From Streptomyces sp. Ru72 (lineage in GTDB: Bacteria; Actinomycetota; Actinomycetes; Streptomycetales; Streptomycetaceae): a stretch of 52,171 nucleotides of DNA. The DNA is taken from contig NZ_PQSR01000052.1 in the NCBI RefSeq assembly GCF_002920635.1, positions 1-52,171 on the forward strand, given 5' to 3'. Of the stretch, positions 8,717 through 16,952 are shown piece by piece (within the stretch, counting starts at the first letter, position 1; every line of letters begins with the position of its first letter). Both the position numbers and the translations under genes were made by a program. The notes under the pieces are model-generated. The model ran no database searches, was not told the DNA's origin, and worked only from the letters and a program-made list of their open reading frames with translations.

Positions 8717-9469
8717 ATGATCGATCTGAACGCCGATCTCGGCGAGGGCTTCGGCCGCTGGCAGCTCACCGACGACGAGCGGCTCCTGTCGGTCGTCACG
8801 AGCGCCAACGTGGCCTGCGGGTTCCACGCGGGGGACGCGGCCACCATGCGCCGGGTGTGCGAACTGGCGGCCGAGCGCGGCGTACGGATCGGCGCCCAGG
8901 TCTCCTACCGTGACCTGGCCGGTTTCGGGCGGCGCTCGATGGATGTGCCGCCCGACGAACTGGCCGCCGAAGTGGCGTACCAGATCGGCGCGTTGGAGGT
9001 CTTCGCGCGCGCGGCGGGCTCCCGCGTGTCGTATGTGAAGCCGCACGGCGCGCTCTACAACCGGGTGGTCCACGACGAACGGCAGGCTCAGGCGGTCGTC
9101 GACGGCGTGCTGCTCGCCGACGCCACGCTGCCCGTGCTGGGACTGCCCGGGTCGCGATTCCTGGAGGTGGCCGGCAAGGCCGGGCTCCCGGCCGTGACCG
9201 AGGCGTTCGCGGACCGCGCCTACACCGAGGAGGGCACGCTCGTGCCGCGCGACCGGGACGGGGCGGTGATCACGGACCCCGACACGGTCGTCGCGCGCTC
9301 GGTGGGCCTCGCCCGTGCCGGGACCGTTGCCGCCCACTCGGGGCGCGAGATCCCGGTGCTCGCACGCTCCTTGTGCCTGCACGGCGACACGCCGGGCGCG
9401 GTCGATCTGGCCCGCCGGGTGCGCGCCGAGCTGGAGGCCGCGGGCGTACGCGTGGAGGCCTTCGCATGA
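8717..9469 (+). CDS. pxpA: 5-oxoprolinase subunit PxpA (LamB/YcsF family)
   Basis: The 250-residue protein starts MIDLNADLGEGFGRW, the hallmark N-terminus of the LamB/YcsF family, and carries NVACGFHAGD (about residues 34-43) and YVKPHGALYN (about 105-114), the metal and active-site region of this deacetylase-like fold. PxpA works with PxpB and PxpC in ATP-dependent opening of 5-oxoproline to glutamate. AGGAGGG lies just upstream of ATG 8717. The gene overlaps pxpB by four bases (ATGA), so the subunits are translationally coupled. Length is normal for the family. Confidence 0.95.
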   Translation: MIDLNADLGEGFGRWQLTDDERLLSVVTSANVACGFHAGDAATMRRVCELAAERGVRIGAQVSYRDLAGFGRRSMDVPPDELAAEVAYQIGALEVFARAAGSRVSYVKPHGALYNRVVHDERQAQAVVDGVLLADATLPVLGLPGSRFLEVAGKAGLPAVTEAFADRAYTEEGTLVPRDRDGAVITDPDTVVARSVGLARAGTVAAHSGREIPVLARSLCLHGDTPGAVDLARRVRAELEAAGVRVEAFA

Positions 9470-10080
9470 GGGTGCTGTCCGTCGGTGACGAGGCGCTGCT
9501 GGTCGAGCTCTCCAGCGGTGACGAGGCACAGGCCCTGCACGCCGAGCTGCTGCGCCGTCGGGCCTGTGGTGAGCTGAACGCGCGTGAGGTCGTCCCCGCG
9601 GCCCGCACGGTCCTCCTCGACGGTGTCGCCGAGCCCGCCCGGCTCGCGGCCCGGATCGCCGAGTGGGACATCCCGCCGGTCGCCACGCGCGCGGAGAAGC
9701 CGGTCGAGATCCCCGTACGGTACGACGGTCCCGATCTACAGGAGGTGGCCGCCGCGTGGGGCGTTTCGCGGCAGGAGGTGGCGCGGATCCACGCGGCGGC
9801 CGAATTCCGGGTCGCCTTCTGCGGGTTCGCGCCGGGGTTCGGCTATCTCACCGGCCTGCCGGACCGCTACCACGTGCCGCGCCGGGCCACCCCGCGCACG
9901 GCCGTCCCGGCCGGTTCGGTGGCGCTCGCGGGACCGTACACCGGGGTCTATCCACGTTCGTCGCCAGGGGGCTGGCAGCTCATCGGCACGACCGACGCGG
10001 TGCTGTGGGACCACGCGCGCGTGCCGGCCGCGCTGCTCACCCCGGGCGTCAGCGTCCGCTTCGTCCCGGTGGGGTCCTGA
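9466..10080 (+). CDS. pxpB: 5-oxoprolinase subunit PxpB (allophanate hydrolase subunit 1 family)
   Basis: ATG 9466 overlaps the pxpA stop and gives a 204-residue protein. AFCGFAPGFGYLTGLP (about residues 121-136) and PAGSVALAGPYTGVYP are the signature segments of the KipI/allophanate hydrolase subunit 1 fold. It pairs with PxpC to form the ATP-using part of prokaryotic 5-oxoprolinase. Its stop overlaps the pxpC ATG by one base. A free-standing KipI/KipA-like or biotin-dependent role is unlikely because all three pxp genes are together. Confidence 0.93.
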   Translation: MRVLSVGDEALLVELSSGDEAQALHAELLRRRACGELNAREVVPAARTVLLDGVAEPARLAARIAEWDIPPVATRAEKPVEIPVRYDGPDLQEVAAAWGVSRQEVARIHAAAEFRVAFCGFAPGFGYLTGLPDRYHVPRRATPRTAVPAGSVALAGPYTGVYPRSSPGGWQLIGTTDAVLWDHARVPAALLTPGVSVRFVPVGS

Positions 10081-10949
10081 TGGCGGACCGAGCTCTCGTC
10101 GTCGTACGCGCCGGGCTGCTGACCACCGTGCAGGACCGGGGCCGGCCCGGCCACGCCCATCTCGGCGTGCCGCGTTCAGGGGCGCTCGACGCACCCGCGG
10201 CGGCGCTCGTCAACCGGCTGGTCGGCAACCCACCGGAAGCCGCCGTCCTGGAAACCACGCTCAACGGCTGTGCGCTGCGCCCGCGTTCGACGGTCACCGT
10301 CGCGGTCGGCGGCGCGCCCGGCACGGTCACCGTGGACGGCCGCCCCGCCCCCTGGGGAGCGCCGGTCCGCGTGCCGGGCGGGGCGCTGCTGGAGGTGGGG
10401 CCCGCACGGGCCGGAGTTCGCGGGTACGTCGGTATCGCGGGCGGAGTGGCCGTGGAGCCGGTGCTCGGCAGCCGCTCCACCGACCTGCTCTCCGGGCTCG
10501 GCCCGCCACCGCTCGCGGACGGTGCCGTACTGCCCCTGGGGGTGCCGGCCGGCCCTCACGCGCACGTGGACACCGTTGCCCAGCCGGGGCCGCCGGACGA
10601 GCTGGTGCTGCGTGTGACGCTGGGGCCGCGCGCCGACTGGTTCACCCAGGACGCGCTGCGCACGCTCGTCACGCGCGCGTACCGGGTGTCCGCCGCGAGC
10701 AACCGCATCGGCCTGCGCACCGAAGGCCCCGCCCTGGAGCGCGCCCGGGCCGGTGAACTCCCCAGCGAGGGCATGGTGCTGGGCGCGGTGCAGGTGCCGC
10801 CCGACGGCCGCCCGGTCGTCTTCCTGGCGGACCATCCGACCACCGGGGGGTACCCGGTGATCGCGGTCGTCCGCACCGCCGACCTCGCGGCCGCCGCCCA
10901 GGCGGCCCCGGGCACCCCCGTGCGGTTCACGGCCGTCAGCCGCCGGTAG
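10080..10949 (+). CDS. pxpC: 5-oxoprolinase subunit PxpC (allophanate hydrolase subunit 2 family)
   Basis: The start is ATG 10080, giving 289 residues. The opening LLTTVQDRGRPGHAHLGVPRSGALD (about residues 13-37) and the later SNRIGLRTEGPAL and GGYPVIAVV segments are typical of the KipA/allophanate hydrolase subunit 2 family. With PxpB it makes the phosphorylating part of 5-oxoprolinase. It is the last gene of the cluster; the convergent broken esterase gene ends ten bases away, leaving no room for a separate terminator. Confidence 0.93.
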   Translation: MADRALVVVRAGLLTTVQDRGRPGHAHLGVPRSGALDAPAAALVNRLVGNPPEAAVLETTLNGCALRPRSTVTVAVGGAPGTVTVDGRPAPWGAPVRVPGGALLEVGPARAGVRGYVGIAGGVAVEPVLGSRSTDLLSGLGPPPLADGAVLPLGVPAGPHAHVDTVAQPGPPDELVLRVTLGPRADWFTQDALRTLVTRAYRVSAASNRIGLRTEGPALERARAGELPSEGMVLGAVQVPPDGRPVVFLADHPTTGGYPVIAVVRTADLAAAAQAAPGTPVRFTAVSRR

Positions 10950-10958
10950 GCGGGCCGC

Positions 10959-11803
10959 TCACGCCGCGTCCGGCTGCTCCGCGACCGACAGCGCGGCCAG
11001 CGCGGAGGCCACCGTGGGCGAGGCGGACAGGTCCAGCCGGGCGCTGGTCCCCCCTGGCCTCGTGGCGGACCTCGTCGGCGGCCAGCGTGAGCAGCTGCGG
11101 CAGCCGATCGGTGCACCGCCCGGCCACCCAGCCCGTCCCGGCGGTGGCCGGCCACCACAGGCTCGCCGAGCGGCTCGGCGCCGGGAACTCGGGCTCCGCC
11201 GAAGCACGGCACCGGTGGCGAGACCCGCCTGCGAGAGCAGCGCGTGGAAGCGCAGGGCGAGCTGCCGGTGCCCGCGCTCCCCCGGATGCAGCCGGTCAGC
11301 GCTCCACATCGCGCGGTCGCTGATCCAGTCCCCGTCCGCCCCGTGCACATGCACCGCCCCGTGCCGCTCGGACAGCGCGTGCACGACCGTGTCGACGGCC
11401 CGCTGCCTGCGCGCCAGCGCCCCGGGCAGCCGCAGCATCGTCCACCAGGGTCGGGCAGACAGGCCGTGAGCAGCACCGTGCCGTGCGCGCGGAACACGCC
11501 GTACACCTGGTCGAGGCGGGCGGCCACGGCGTGGATGTCGAAAGTGCAGCGCAGGGTGTCGTTGACGCCTATGACCACGGAGACGACATCGGGGCGCAGG
11601 TCGAGCGCGGCCGGGGTCTGCCGCTGAAGGAGGTCCCGGGTCTGGGCGCCGCTGACGGCGAGGTCGGTGAACTCCGCGGGGCTGTCCGCCGGGGCGAGCC
11701 CGTCGGCGAGGAGCGCGGCCACCCCGCCAGGTGTCCCCGACGGGGTCGCCCACACCTTCCGTCAGCGAGTCGCCGAGTGCGACACGAACCGCAGGGGTCT
11801 CAT
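10959..11803 (-). pseudogene. GDSL/SGNH-family esterase, broken by about five frameshifts
   Basis: Reading across frames recovers a complete SGNH hydrolase. It starts at ATG 11803 (ATGA overlap with the glycosyltransferase stop) with MRPLRF, then ALGDSLTEGVGDPV (block I with the nucleophile Ser), VVSVVIGVNDTLR (block III), DRLHPGERGH (catalytic Asp/His block V), and a C-terminal WWPATAGTGWVAGRC segment ending at 10959. The frame changes near 11781-11786 (an extra GT), 11724-11732, 11441-11450, 11201-11206 and in a six-C run at 11049-11054. Each fragment keeps good Streptomyces codon usage, so the damage is recent or is local sequence error. The intact gene would encode about 270 residues and form an operon with the two glycosyltransferases. 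Confidence 0.8.
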
Positions 11804-13008
11804 CGCACGCCCTCCCGGGCCGCCTGCGGGCGGGCGTCACCGGCCGCCGGCGGAGCGTCGAACGGCAGGGCGTCATGGGCCGCGAGGAACGCGTTTACCG
11901 CCGTCTTCCAGCCGAAGCACTCGGCACGCGCGCGTGCCGTCTCCCGGCGCTCGCCCTCGGATCGCTCCATGAGCAGCTCCACCGCGTCGGCGAAGGCCTC
12001 ACCGGTGTTCACGGCGGTCGCCCCGGCCGAGCCGATCACCTCGGGCAGCGCGGACAGGGCGCTGGCCACCACGGGTGTGCCGCACGCCATCGCCTCCAGG
12101 GCGGCGAGCCCGAAGGTCTCGGCGGGCCCGGGGGCCAGGCACACGTCCGCCGTGGCCTGCAGCGCGCCGAGCAGATCCCGGTCGGCGACGTGGCCGAGGA
12201 AGGTGACGGGCAGGCGCCGCTCCTCGGCCCGCTGTTGGAGCCGGGCCCGCAGCGGCCCGTCCCCGGCGACCGCCAGCGCCACGCGCCGTCCGCGGTGCAG
12301 CAGGGCCTCCAGGGTGTCCAGGGCCGTGCCGGGCTTCTTCTCCACGGACAGCCGGGAGCACAGGACGAGCAGCGTCTCGTCCCCGCGCGCGTACCGTGCG
12401 CGCAGCCCCGCGTCCCGCAGCGCCGGGTGCCGCTGGTCGAGGTCGACGCCCAGCGGTGCACGTACGACGTTGCGGGCGCCGATCCGTACGAACTCCCGCT
12501 CGGCGAACTCGGTGGTGCACACCACGCGCGCGTAGGTGTGCGCCGTACGGGTGTTGAGGGCGTCGGCGGCGCGCCGGGACATGGCCTCGGACAGGCCCCA
12601 GGTGCGCAGGACGCCGTCGGCGGTCTCGTGGGAGACCATCACGGCGGGGACCCGGGCGCGCCGGGCCCACTTGCCGGTCCAGCGCAGGGTCGTGCGGTCG
12701 GAGACCTCGAGACGGTCGGGGTCGAGTTCCTCCAGGAGGGCGGCGACGCGGCGCTTGTCCACGAGGACGCGGTAGCCGCCGGTGCCGGGCAGCAACGGCC
12801 CCGGCAGGGTGATGACCCGGCCCTGCTCGGTCGTCTCGTCGCAGTGGCGCTCGCCGGGCACGATGAGCAACGGCTCGTGCCCGGCCTCCTTGAAGCCCTT
12901 GCCCAGCTCGCGCAGCGCGGTGCGCAGACCGCCGGATGCGGGGGCGACGAAGTTGGCGAGCCGCACGATGCGCAGCCCGGCGCCGGTCCGCTCGGTGGCG
13001 AAGCTCAT
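11800..13008 (-). CDS. GT4-type glycosyltransferase (GT-B fold), probable mannosyltransferase
   Basis: I chose ATG 13008 (overlapping the upstream gene's TGA) rather than a longer frame opening at 13158 inside that gene. The 402-residue protein has the GT-B layout: an N-terminal Rossmann-like half with RLANFVAPASGGLRTALREL, and a C-terminal donor half with LCSRLSVEKKPGTALD and the EX7E motif in PAETFGLAALEAMACGTPVV. These are features of GT4 enzymes using nucleotide sugars such as GDP-mannose. The partner gene is MgtA-like, so cell-envelope glycolipid or phosphatidylinositol mannoside synthesis is plausible. Acceptor and sugar are not determinable here. Confidence 0.85.
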   Translation of the reverse strand: MSFATERTGAGLRIVRLANFVAPASGGLRTALRELGKGFKEAGHEPLLIVPGERHCDETTEQGRVITLPGPLLPGTGGYRVLVDKRRVAALLEELDPDRLEVSDRTTLRWTGKWARRARVPAVMVSHETADGVLRTWGLSEAMSRRAADALNTRTAHTYARVVCTTEFAEREFVRIGARNVVRAPLGVDLDQRHPALRDAGLRARYARGDETLLVLCSRLSVEKKPGTALDTLEALLHRGRRVALAVAGDGPLRARLQQRAEERRLPVTFLGHVADRDLLGALQATADVCLAPGPAETFGLAALEAMACGTPVVASALSALPEVIGSAGATAVNTGEAFADAVELLMERSEGERRETARARAECFGWKTAVNAFLAAHDALPFDAPPAAGDARPQAAREGVR

Positions 13009-14171
13009 GCCGCCACCACCGTCCTGCGCGCGGCGAGCACGTCCGCGTAGTGGCCGATGAGCCGGTCGCCGACGGCAGCCCAGGTGCGCCCCTCGACGAG
13101 GGTGCGCGCTGCGGCCCCGTAGGCGGCCCGCAGCGCCGGGTCGGCGGCCAGGGACCATACGGCGTCCCGGAAGGCGGCCGTGTCCCCGGGCGGCACGAGG
13201 AGTCCGGTTCGGCCGTGGGCCACCAGGTCGAGCGGGCCGCCGGCGGCGGGCGCGACGACCGGCACGCCGCTCGCCATGGCCTCCTGCACGGTCTGGCAGA
13301 ACGTCTCGAAGGGGCCGGTGTGCACGAAGACGTCCAGCGAGGCGAAGATCCGGGCGAGTTCGGCGCCGGTGCGGCGGCCCAGGAAGACGGCGCCGGGCAG
13401 GGCGGCGCGCAGGGTGGTCTCGCTCGGCCCGTCGCCCACGACGACGACGCGTACGCCGTCCAGACCGCAGGCGCCGGCGAGGAGTTCGACGTGCTTCTCG
13501 GGAGCGAGCCGGCCGACGTAGCCCACGATCAGCTCACCGTTCGGGGCGAGTTCCCGGCGGATCGCCTCGTCCCGCAGGTCCGGCCGGAAACGGACGGTGT
13601 CGACGCCGCGCGGCCACAGCTGCACCCGGGGCACGCCGTGTGCCTCCAGGTCGTGCAGGGCGGCGCTGGAGGGCGCGAGGGTGCGGTCGGCGGCGGCGTG
13701 CACGGAGCGGATGCGCCGCCAGGCCGCTGCCTCACCGGCGCCCATGTAGGTGCGGGCGTAGCCGGCGAGGTCGGTCTGGTAGACGGCGACGGCGGGGATG
13801 CCGAGCCGGACGGCGGCCGCCATGCCGCGGACGCCGAGGACGAAGGGGCTGGCCAGGTGCACGATGTCGGCGCGGTGTCCGGTGATGGCCGCGGCGACGC
13901 GTCGGCTGGGGAGAGCCACGCGCACCTGGGCGTAGCCGGGGAGCGGCAGGGAGGGGACACGGACGACGGGGCACGGCGCGAGGGCGTCGGGCCCGGTGCC
14001 GACGGGGGCACCTCCCTGTTCGCACGCAGTGGAGAACTTCGGGGAGGTGGCCGGAGCGACGACGAGGGGAGCATGACCGCGATCGACGAGGTGCCGGGCG
14101 GTCTGCAGCGCGCAGTGGGCCACGCCGTTCACATCGGGGGGAAAGGATTCGGTCACGATGACGACACGCAT
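13005..14171 (-). CDS. GT4 glycosyltransferase, MgtA-like GDP-mannose alpha-mannosyltransferase
   Basis: The 388-residue protein begins MRVVIVTESFPPDVNGVAH, the usual N-terminus of GT4 mannosyltransferases such as mycobacterial MgtA and PimB'. It continues with VHLASPFVLGVRG, the phosphate-binding region VGYVGRLAPEKHVELL, and the EX7E donor motif in FETFCQTVQEAMASGVP. It is the first gene of a tightly overlapping minus-strand unit with the second glycosyltransferase and the broken SGNH esterase. Such a set could decorate a membrane glycolipid, which is inferred from family and context. Confidence 0.85.
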   Translation of the reverse strand: MRVVIVTESFPPDVNGVAHCALQTARHLVDRGHAPLVVAPATSPKFSTACEQGGAPVGTGPDALAPCPVVRVPSLPLPGYAQVRVALPSRRVAAAITGHRADIVHLASPFVLGVRGMAAAVRLGIPAVAVYQTDLAGYARTYMGAGEAAAWRRIRSVHAAADRTLAPSSAALHDLEAHGVPRVQLWPRGVDTVRFRPDLRDEAIRRELAPNGELIVGYVGRLAPEKHVELLAGACGLDGVRVVVVGDGPSETTLRAALPGAVFLGRRTGAELARIFASLDVFVHTGPFETFCQTVQEAMASGVPVVAPAAGGPLDLVAHGRTGLLVPPGDTAAFRDAVWSLAADPALRAAYGAAARTLVEGRTWAAVGDRLIGHYADVLAARRTVVAA

Positions 14172-14310
14172 ACCCGTGTTCTCGCCGCGCCGGACGTGGC
14201 CGCGTCAACGTCGATCTTTCCGGCCGGGGAACGTCCCATGAGCGTTGTGCTGCACAGTCGAGCAGGTCCGCCCGTGTCCACGCCCTCCTGGCACGCGGGT
14301 CACCGGATGT

Positions 14311-15729
14311 TCACACGGCCGGCATGTCGGGTCCGATCCGGCTGCGTACGGCGGTCTGCACCTCGGCCTCCTCGGCCGGATCCGCGGCGAGCCGGCGCAG
14401 CCGCTCCACGACGCGGGCGTCTCCGGTCTCGGCGTGCCGTGCGGCGATCTCACGGGTGGACTCCTCGCAGTCCCAGAGGCACTCGACGGCGAACCCCGAG
14501 GCGAAGGAGGGGTCGGTGGCGGCCAGCGCGCGGGCGGCTCGCCCCCGGAGATGGGAGGACGCGGTCTCGCGGTAGACATGGCGCAGGACGGGTGCGGCGC
14601 AGGCGATGCCGAGCCGTCCGGCGCCGTCGACGAGGGTCCACAGCGTCGGCGCGTCGGGGCCCTCGCCCCGAACCGCCTCCCGGAGCGCCTCGAGGACCAG
14701 GTCGCTGTCGTGGGCACCACCACGGCAGGCGAGCATGCGCCCGGCGGCGGCCCCGAGGGCGTCGGGCCGGCGGGCCCAGCCGCGGGCCCGGTCAACGGCG
14801 GCGAGACTGCGCATACGTTCGAAGGCGTCCACGGCCGCGTCGACGACGAACGCGGAACCCGTGGTCACGGCATCCTCGATGAGCTCGAGGGCGTCCGGAT
14901 CGTTGCTGTCGGCGAGGTACCGCAGGGCCGTCGAACGGGCTCCGTCGCCGCCCGAGCGGGCGGCCTCGACGATCTCGGCGCGGTCCTCGGGCCCGGCGAC
15001 GGCGGTGAGGCAGCGGGCGGCGGGCACGTGCAGCGCGGCACCCCGTTCGATGCCCTGCTGCGCCCAGTCGAAGACGGCCCGCACGCTCCACCCCGGGCGA
15101 GGTCCCTGGGGCCGCAGTTGCCGCTGCCAGCGGTCGAAACAGCCGGCCTCCTGTGCGGCACGCACGCGTGAGGCGATGGATTCGCGGGGGTCGTCGGCCC
15201 ACAGCCGCCAGGGCCGTGGTTCGAAGGCGTCCCGGACGGCGGCGGCGAGTTCGGCCTCGCCCTCGGGGTCGGCCGGGAAGCGGGCCAGGACGGGAGCGGC
15301 CAGGGCGCGCAGGCCCGCGTCGTCGTCGCGCAGGGCGAGCTCGTCCAGGGCCCAGGCCCAGTTGGAGCCCGAGGCGGCGTACCTGCGCAGCAGTTGGAGC
15401 GCGTCGCGCCTGCCGTACGAGGCGAGGTGCCCGAGGACGGCGAGCGCGAGTCCGGTGCGGCACTCGTCCGCCTCGAGGACGTCCTCGGCGCTGAACAGGT
15501 GCGCCTCGATGGCGTCCAGCTCGCCGCCCAGGTCGAGGTAGAGCCGGGCGTAGTACAGCGAGCGGTTCTCCACCTGCCAGTCGTGGCGGGGGTCGCGCAG
15601 CACACAGTGGTCGAGGGCAGCGAGCGCCTCGGCGCGGGGGGCGGTGAGCGCGTGCAGCGTGCCGTCGCCGCGGCCCCTCTGGAGCAGGCCGAGCAGCGTA
15701 CCGCTGGGCGCTATGACCGGTTCGAACAT
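14311..15729 (-). CDS. HEAT-repeat scaffold protein
   Basis: ATG 15729 is preceded by GAGG at good spacing; the frame extends further upstream but with poor codons. The 472-residue protein consists of repeated paired helices of about 30-35 residues (for example DALELIEDAVTTGSAFVVDAAVDAFERM and HLRGRAARALAATDPS), typical of HEAT/PBS-lyase-like repeats. No signal peptide, membrane segment or catalytic motif is visible, so a protein-binding scaffold is the best guess. A 19-residue reading frame with a tandem Cys pair lies 46 bases upstream and may be its leader peptide. Confidence 0.75.
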   Translation of the reverse strand: MFEPVIAPSGTLLGLLQRGRGDGTLHALTAPRAEALAALDHCVLRDPRHDWQVENRSLYYARLYLDLGGELDAIEAHLFSAEDVLEADECRTGLALAVLGHLASYGRRDALQLLRRYAASGSNWAWALDELALRDDDAGLRALAAPVLARFPADPEGEAELAAAVRDAFEPRPWRLWADDPRESIASRVRAAQEAGCFDRWQRQLRPQGPRPGWSVRAVFDWAQQGIERGAALHVPAARCLTAVAGPEDRAEIVEAARSGGDGARSTALRYLADSNDPDALELIEDAVTTGSAFVVDAAVDAFERMRSLAAVDRARGWARRPDALGAAAGRMLACRGGAHDSDLVLEALREAVRGEGPDAPTLWTLVDGAGRLGIACAAPVLRHVYRETASSHLRGRAARALAATDPSFASGFAVECLWDCEESTREIAARHAETGDARVVERLRRLAADPAEEAEVQTAVRSRIGPDMPAV

Positions 15730-15775
15730 GGGAAACAGCCTCACATCAAGCGTCGACGCAACCGGGGGACACGCA

Positions 15776-15835
15776 TCACCTGGCCGCGTGACAACACGTC
15801 GGGGCGCCCGCCGTCTCTTGCTTGCTGAAGACCAT
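15776..15835 (-). CDS. Candidate 19-residue leader peptide with Cys-Cys-His
   Basis: ATG 15835 follows a purine-rich AGAGGAAG and the frame closes at TGA 15776. The peptide ends APTCCHAAR, with both cysteines encoded by TGT, a rare choice at this GC content. It lies in the leader of the HEAT-repeat gene. Tandem Cys codons in a short leader frame are typical of translational attenuators, but I see no matching hairpin pair, so this is a suggestion only. Confidence 0.35.
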   Translation of the reverse strand: MVFSKQETAGAPTCCHAAR

Positions 15836-15972
15836 CTTCCTCTGCCTCTCGTCGGTGGCCCGTGGGGACCGATCACGGTCCGCGCGGTGCGGCATCACCT
15901 GCCCGGCCGTCGCGTCCGTGAATCACGACGTCATGATGACCCGGGCTCTCGCGCTGCCGCGACCTTATTTCG

Positions 15973-15989
15973 GGCGGTCCGGTACCGCC
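15973..15989 (-). terminator. Hairpin downstream of the ankyrin gene
   Basis: GGCGGT-CCGGT-ACCGCC forms a six-base-pair stem 41 bases after the ankyrin stop. On the plus strand it is followed by a T-rich run (TTTTCGTCTTTTT at 15997-16009), so it reads better as a plus-strand terminator, although no plus-strand gene precedes it. Confidence 0.4.
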
Positions 15990-16029
15990 TCCCCCGTTTT
16001 CGTCTTTTTCGCTGGTCAGTGTGTTCGGA

Positions 16030-16422
16030 TCAGGGTGCGCCGAACAGTTCGAGCAGGTCCGTCCTGGCGAACATCTTGGCGGTGTCGATCGCCGAGGGGG
16101 TCCCTGCGGCCGGGTCGGCGCCACCGTCCAGCAGGGCCCGGATGACCTCGGCCTCGCCCTTGAAGACGGCTCCGGCGAGCGGTGTCTGGCCTCGGTCGTT
16201 GGCCCGGTCGGCCTCAGCGCCGCGCTCGAGCAGGGCCCGCACGGCGTCGGCCTGGCCGTGGTAGGCGGCGAGCATCACCAGGGTGTCGCCGCGGTCGTTG
16301 GTGAGGTTGGCCGGAACGCCCGCGTCGACGTACGCCGCGAGCGCCTCGGTCTCGCCTCGGCGCGCCAGATCGAAGATCTTGGTCGCCAGCTCCACGACCT
16401 CGGGGTCGGGGGCTTCACTCAT
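16030..16422 (-). CDS. Ankyrin-repeat protein
   Basis: The 130-residue protein contains about three ankyrin repeats. GDTLVMLAAYHGQADAVRALLERGAEADRAND is the clearest, followed by GQTPLAGAVFKGEAEVIRALLDGGADP; a partial one precedes them. There is no signal peptide or second domain. Such small stand-alone ankyrin proteins are common in Streptomyces and probably mediate protein contacts; no partner can be deduced. It diverges from the small membrane peptide and Tra-like ATPase genes. Confidence 0.85.
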   Translation of the reverse strand: MSEAPDPEVVELATKIFDLARRGETEALAAYVDAGVPANLTNDRGDTLVMLAAYHGQADAVRALLERGAEADRANDRGQTPLAGAVFKGEAEVIRALLDGGADPAAGTPSAIDTAKMFARTDLLELFGAP

Positions 16423-16720
16423 CGGCCGGACCGCCTCTCCACTACGGCTGCTGGTACTGATGCCCGAGGGTGCCGGGACTGGTGCCCCGTACGGGTGAAT
16501 CGCCAGCGTACTGGCTTCCGCGTCACATGACCGGCACCGTATGCGGCAAAGATCACGACGAGGCCGTGGCGGGCGTCAGGGCTGGTCAAGGGGTCGGGGC
16601 GACTCCGCCGACCGAAGGAAATCCGGTGAATTTCACCCAGTTGCACCTTTTATCGTATGGATACATTCTGTGAGCCTGGAAGGACTCATGGTGACTGTCC
16701 CCACGAACCAGGAGAGAGCA
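16423..16720. other. Divergent intergenic region with a perfect 13-bp palindrome
   Basis: About 300 bases separate the ankyrin gene and the 64-residue gene. It is less GC-rich near 16621-16670. GGTGAA-T-TTCACC (16625-16637) is a perfect palindrome, followed by TTGCAC (16641-16646) and an AT-rich stretch containing GTATGGATAC and TACATT (16662-16667) that could be a promoter for the rightward genes. No coding sequence is apparent. Confidence 0.45.
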
Positions 16721-16915
16721 ATGATTCTGAACATCTCGGGCGTCGTGCTGCTCGGCACCATCGTCTTCCTCTTCTTCCGCAAGGACGGACTGAAGGGCTC
16801 GCACGCAACCGTCTGCTCGCTGTTCGGGTTCTACCTCTCGAGCACCGCCATCGCCCCCAGCATCAAGGCAGGCGGGGCGAGTCTCGCCGGCCTCCTCGGC
16901 GGGCTCAACTTCTGA
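16721..16915 (+). CDS. Small 64-residue membrane protein
   Basis: ATG 16721 has a strong GGAGAG four bases upstream; an in-frame ATG at 16688 is less likely. The peptide starts with a membrane helix (VVLLGTIVFLFF), has a short basic segment (RKDGLKGSH), then a second hydrophobic region, and ends in a Gly-rich tail (AGLLGGLNF). It resembles small SpdB-like or holin-like membrane proteins found next to plasmid-type TraB/FtsK proteins. It lies 37 bases before the Tra-like ATPase gene and is surely co-transcribed with it. The function is unknown. Confidence 0.7.
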   Translation: MILNISGVVLLGTIVFLFFRKDGLKGSHATVCSLFGFYLSSTAIAPSIKAGGASLAGLLGGLNF

Positions 16916-16952
16916 CCCGGCTCCCGTCCGCACACACCCTCAGGAGAACGAC

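Noticed and set aside
7637..9529. Long minus-strand frame opposite the DUF1445-pxpA genes
   Set aside because: Antisense shadow of strongly recognised genes with family motifs on the plus strand.
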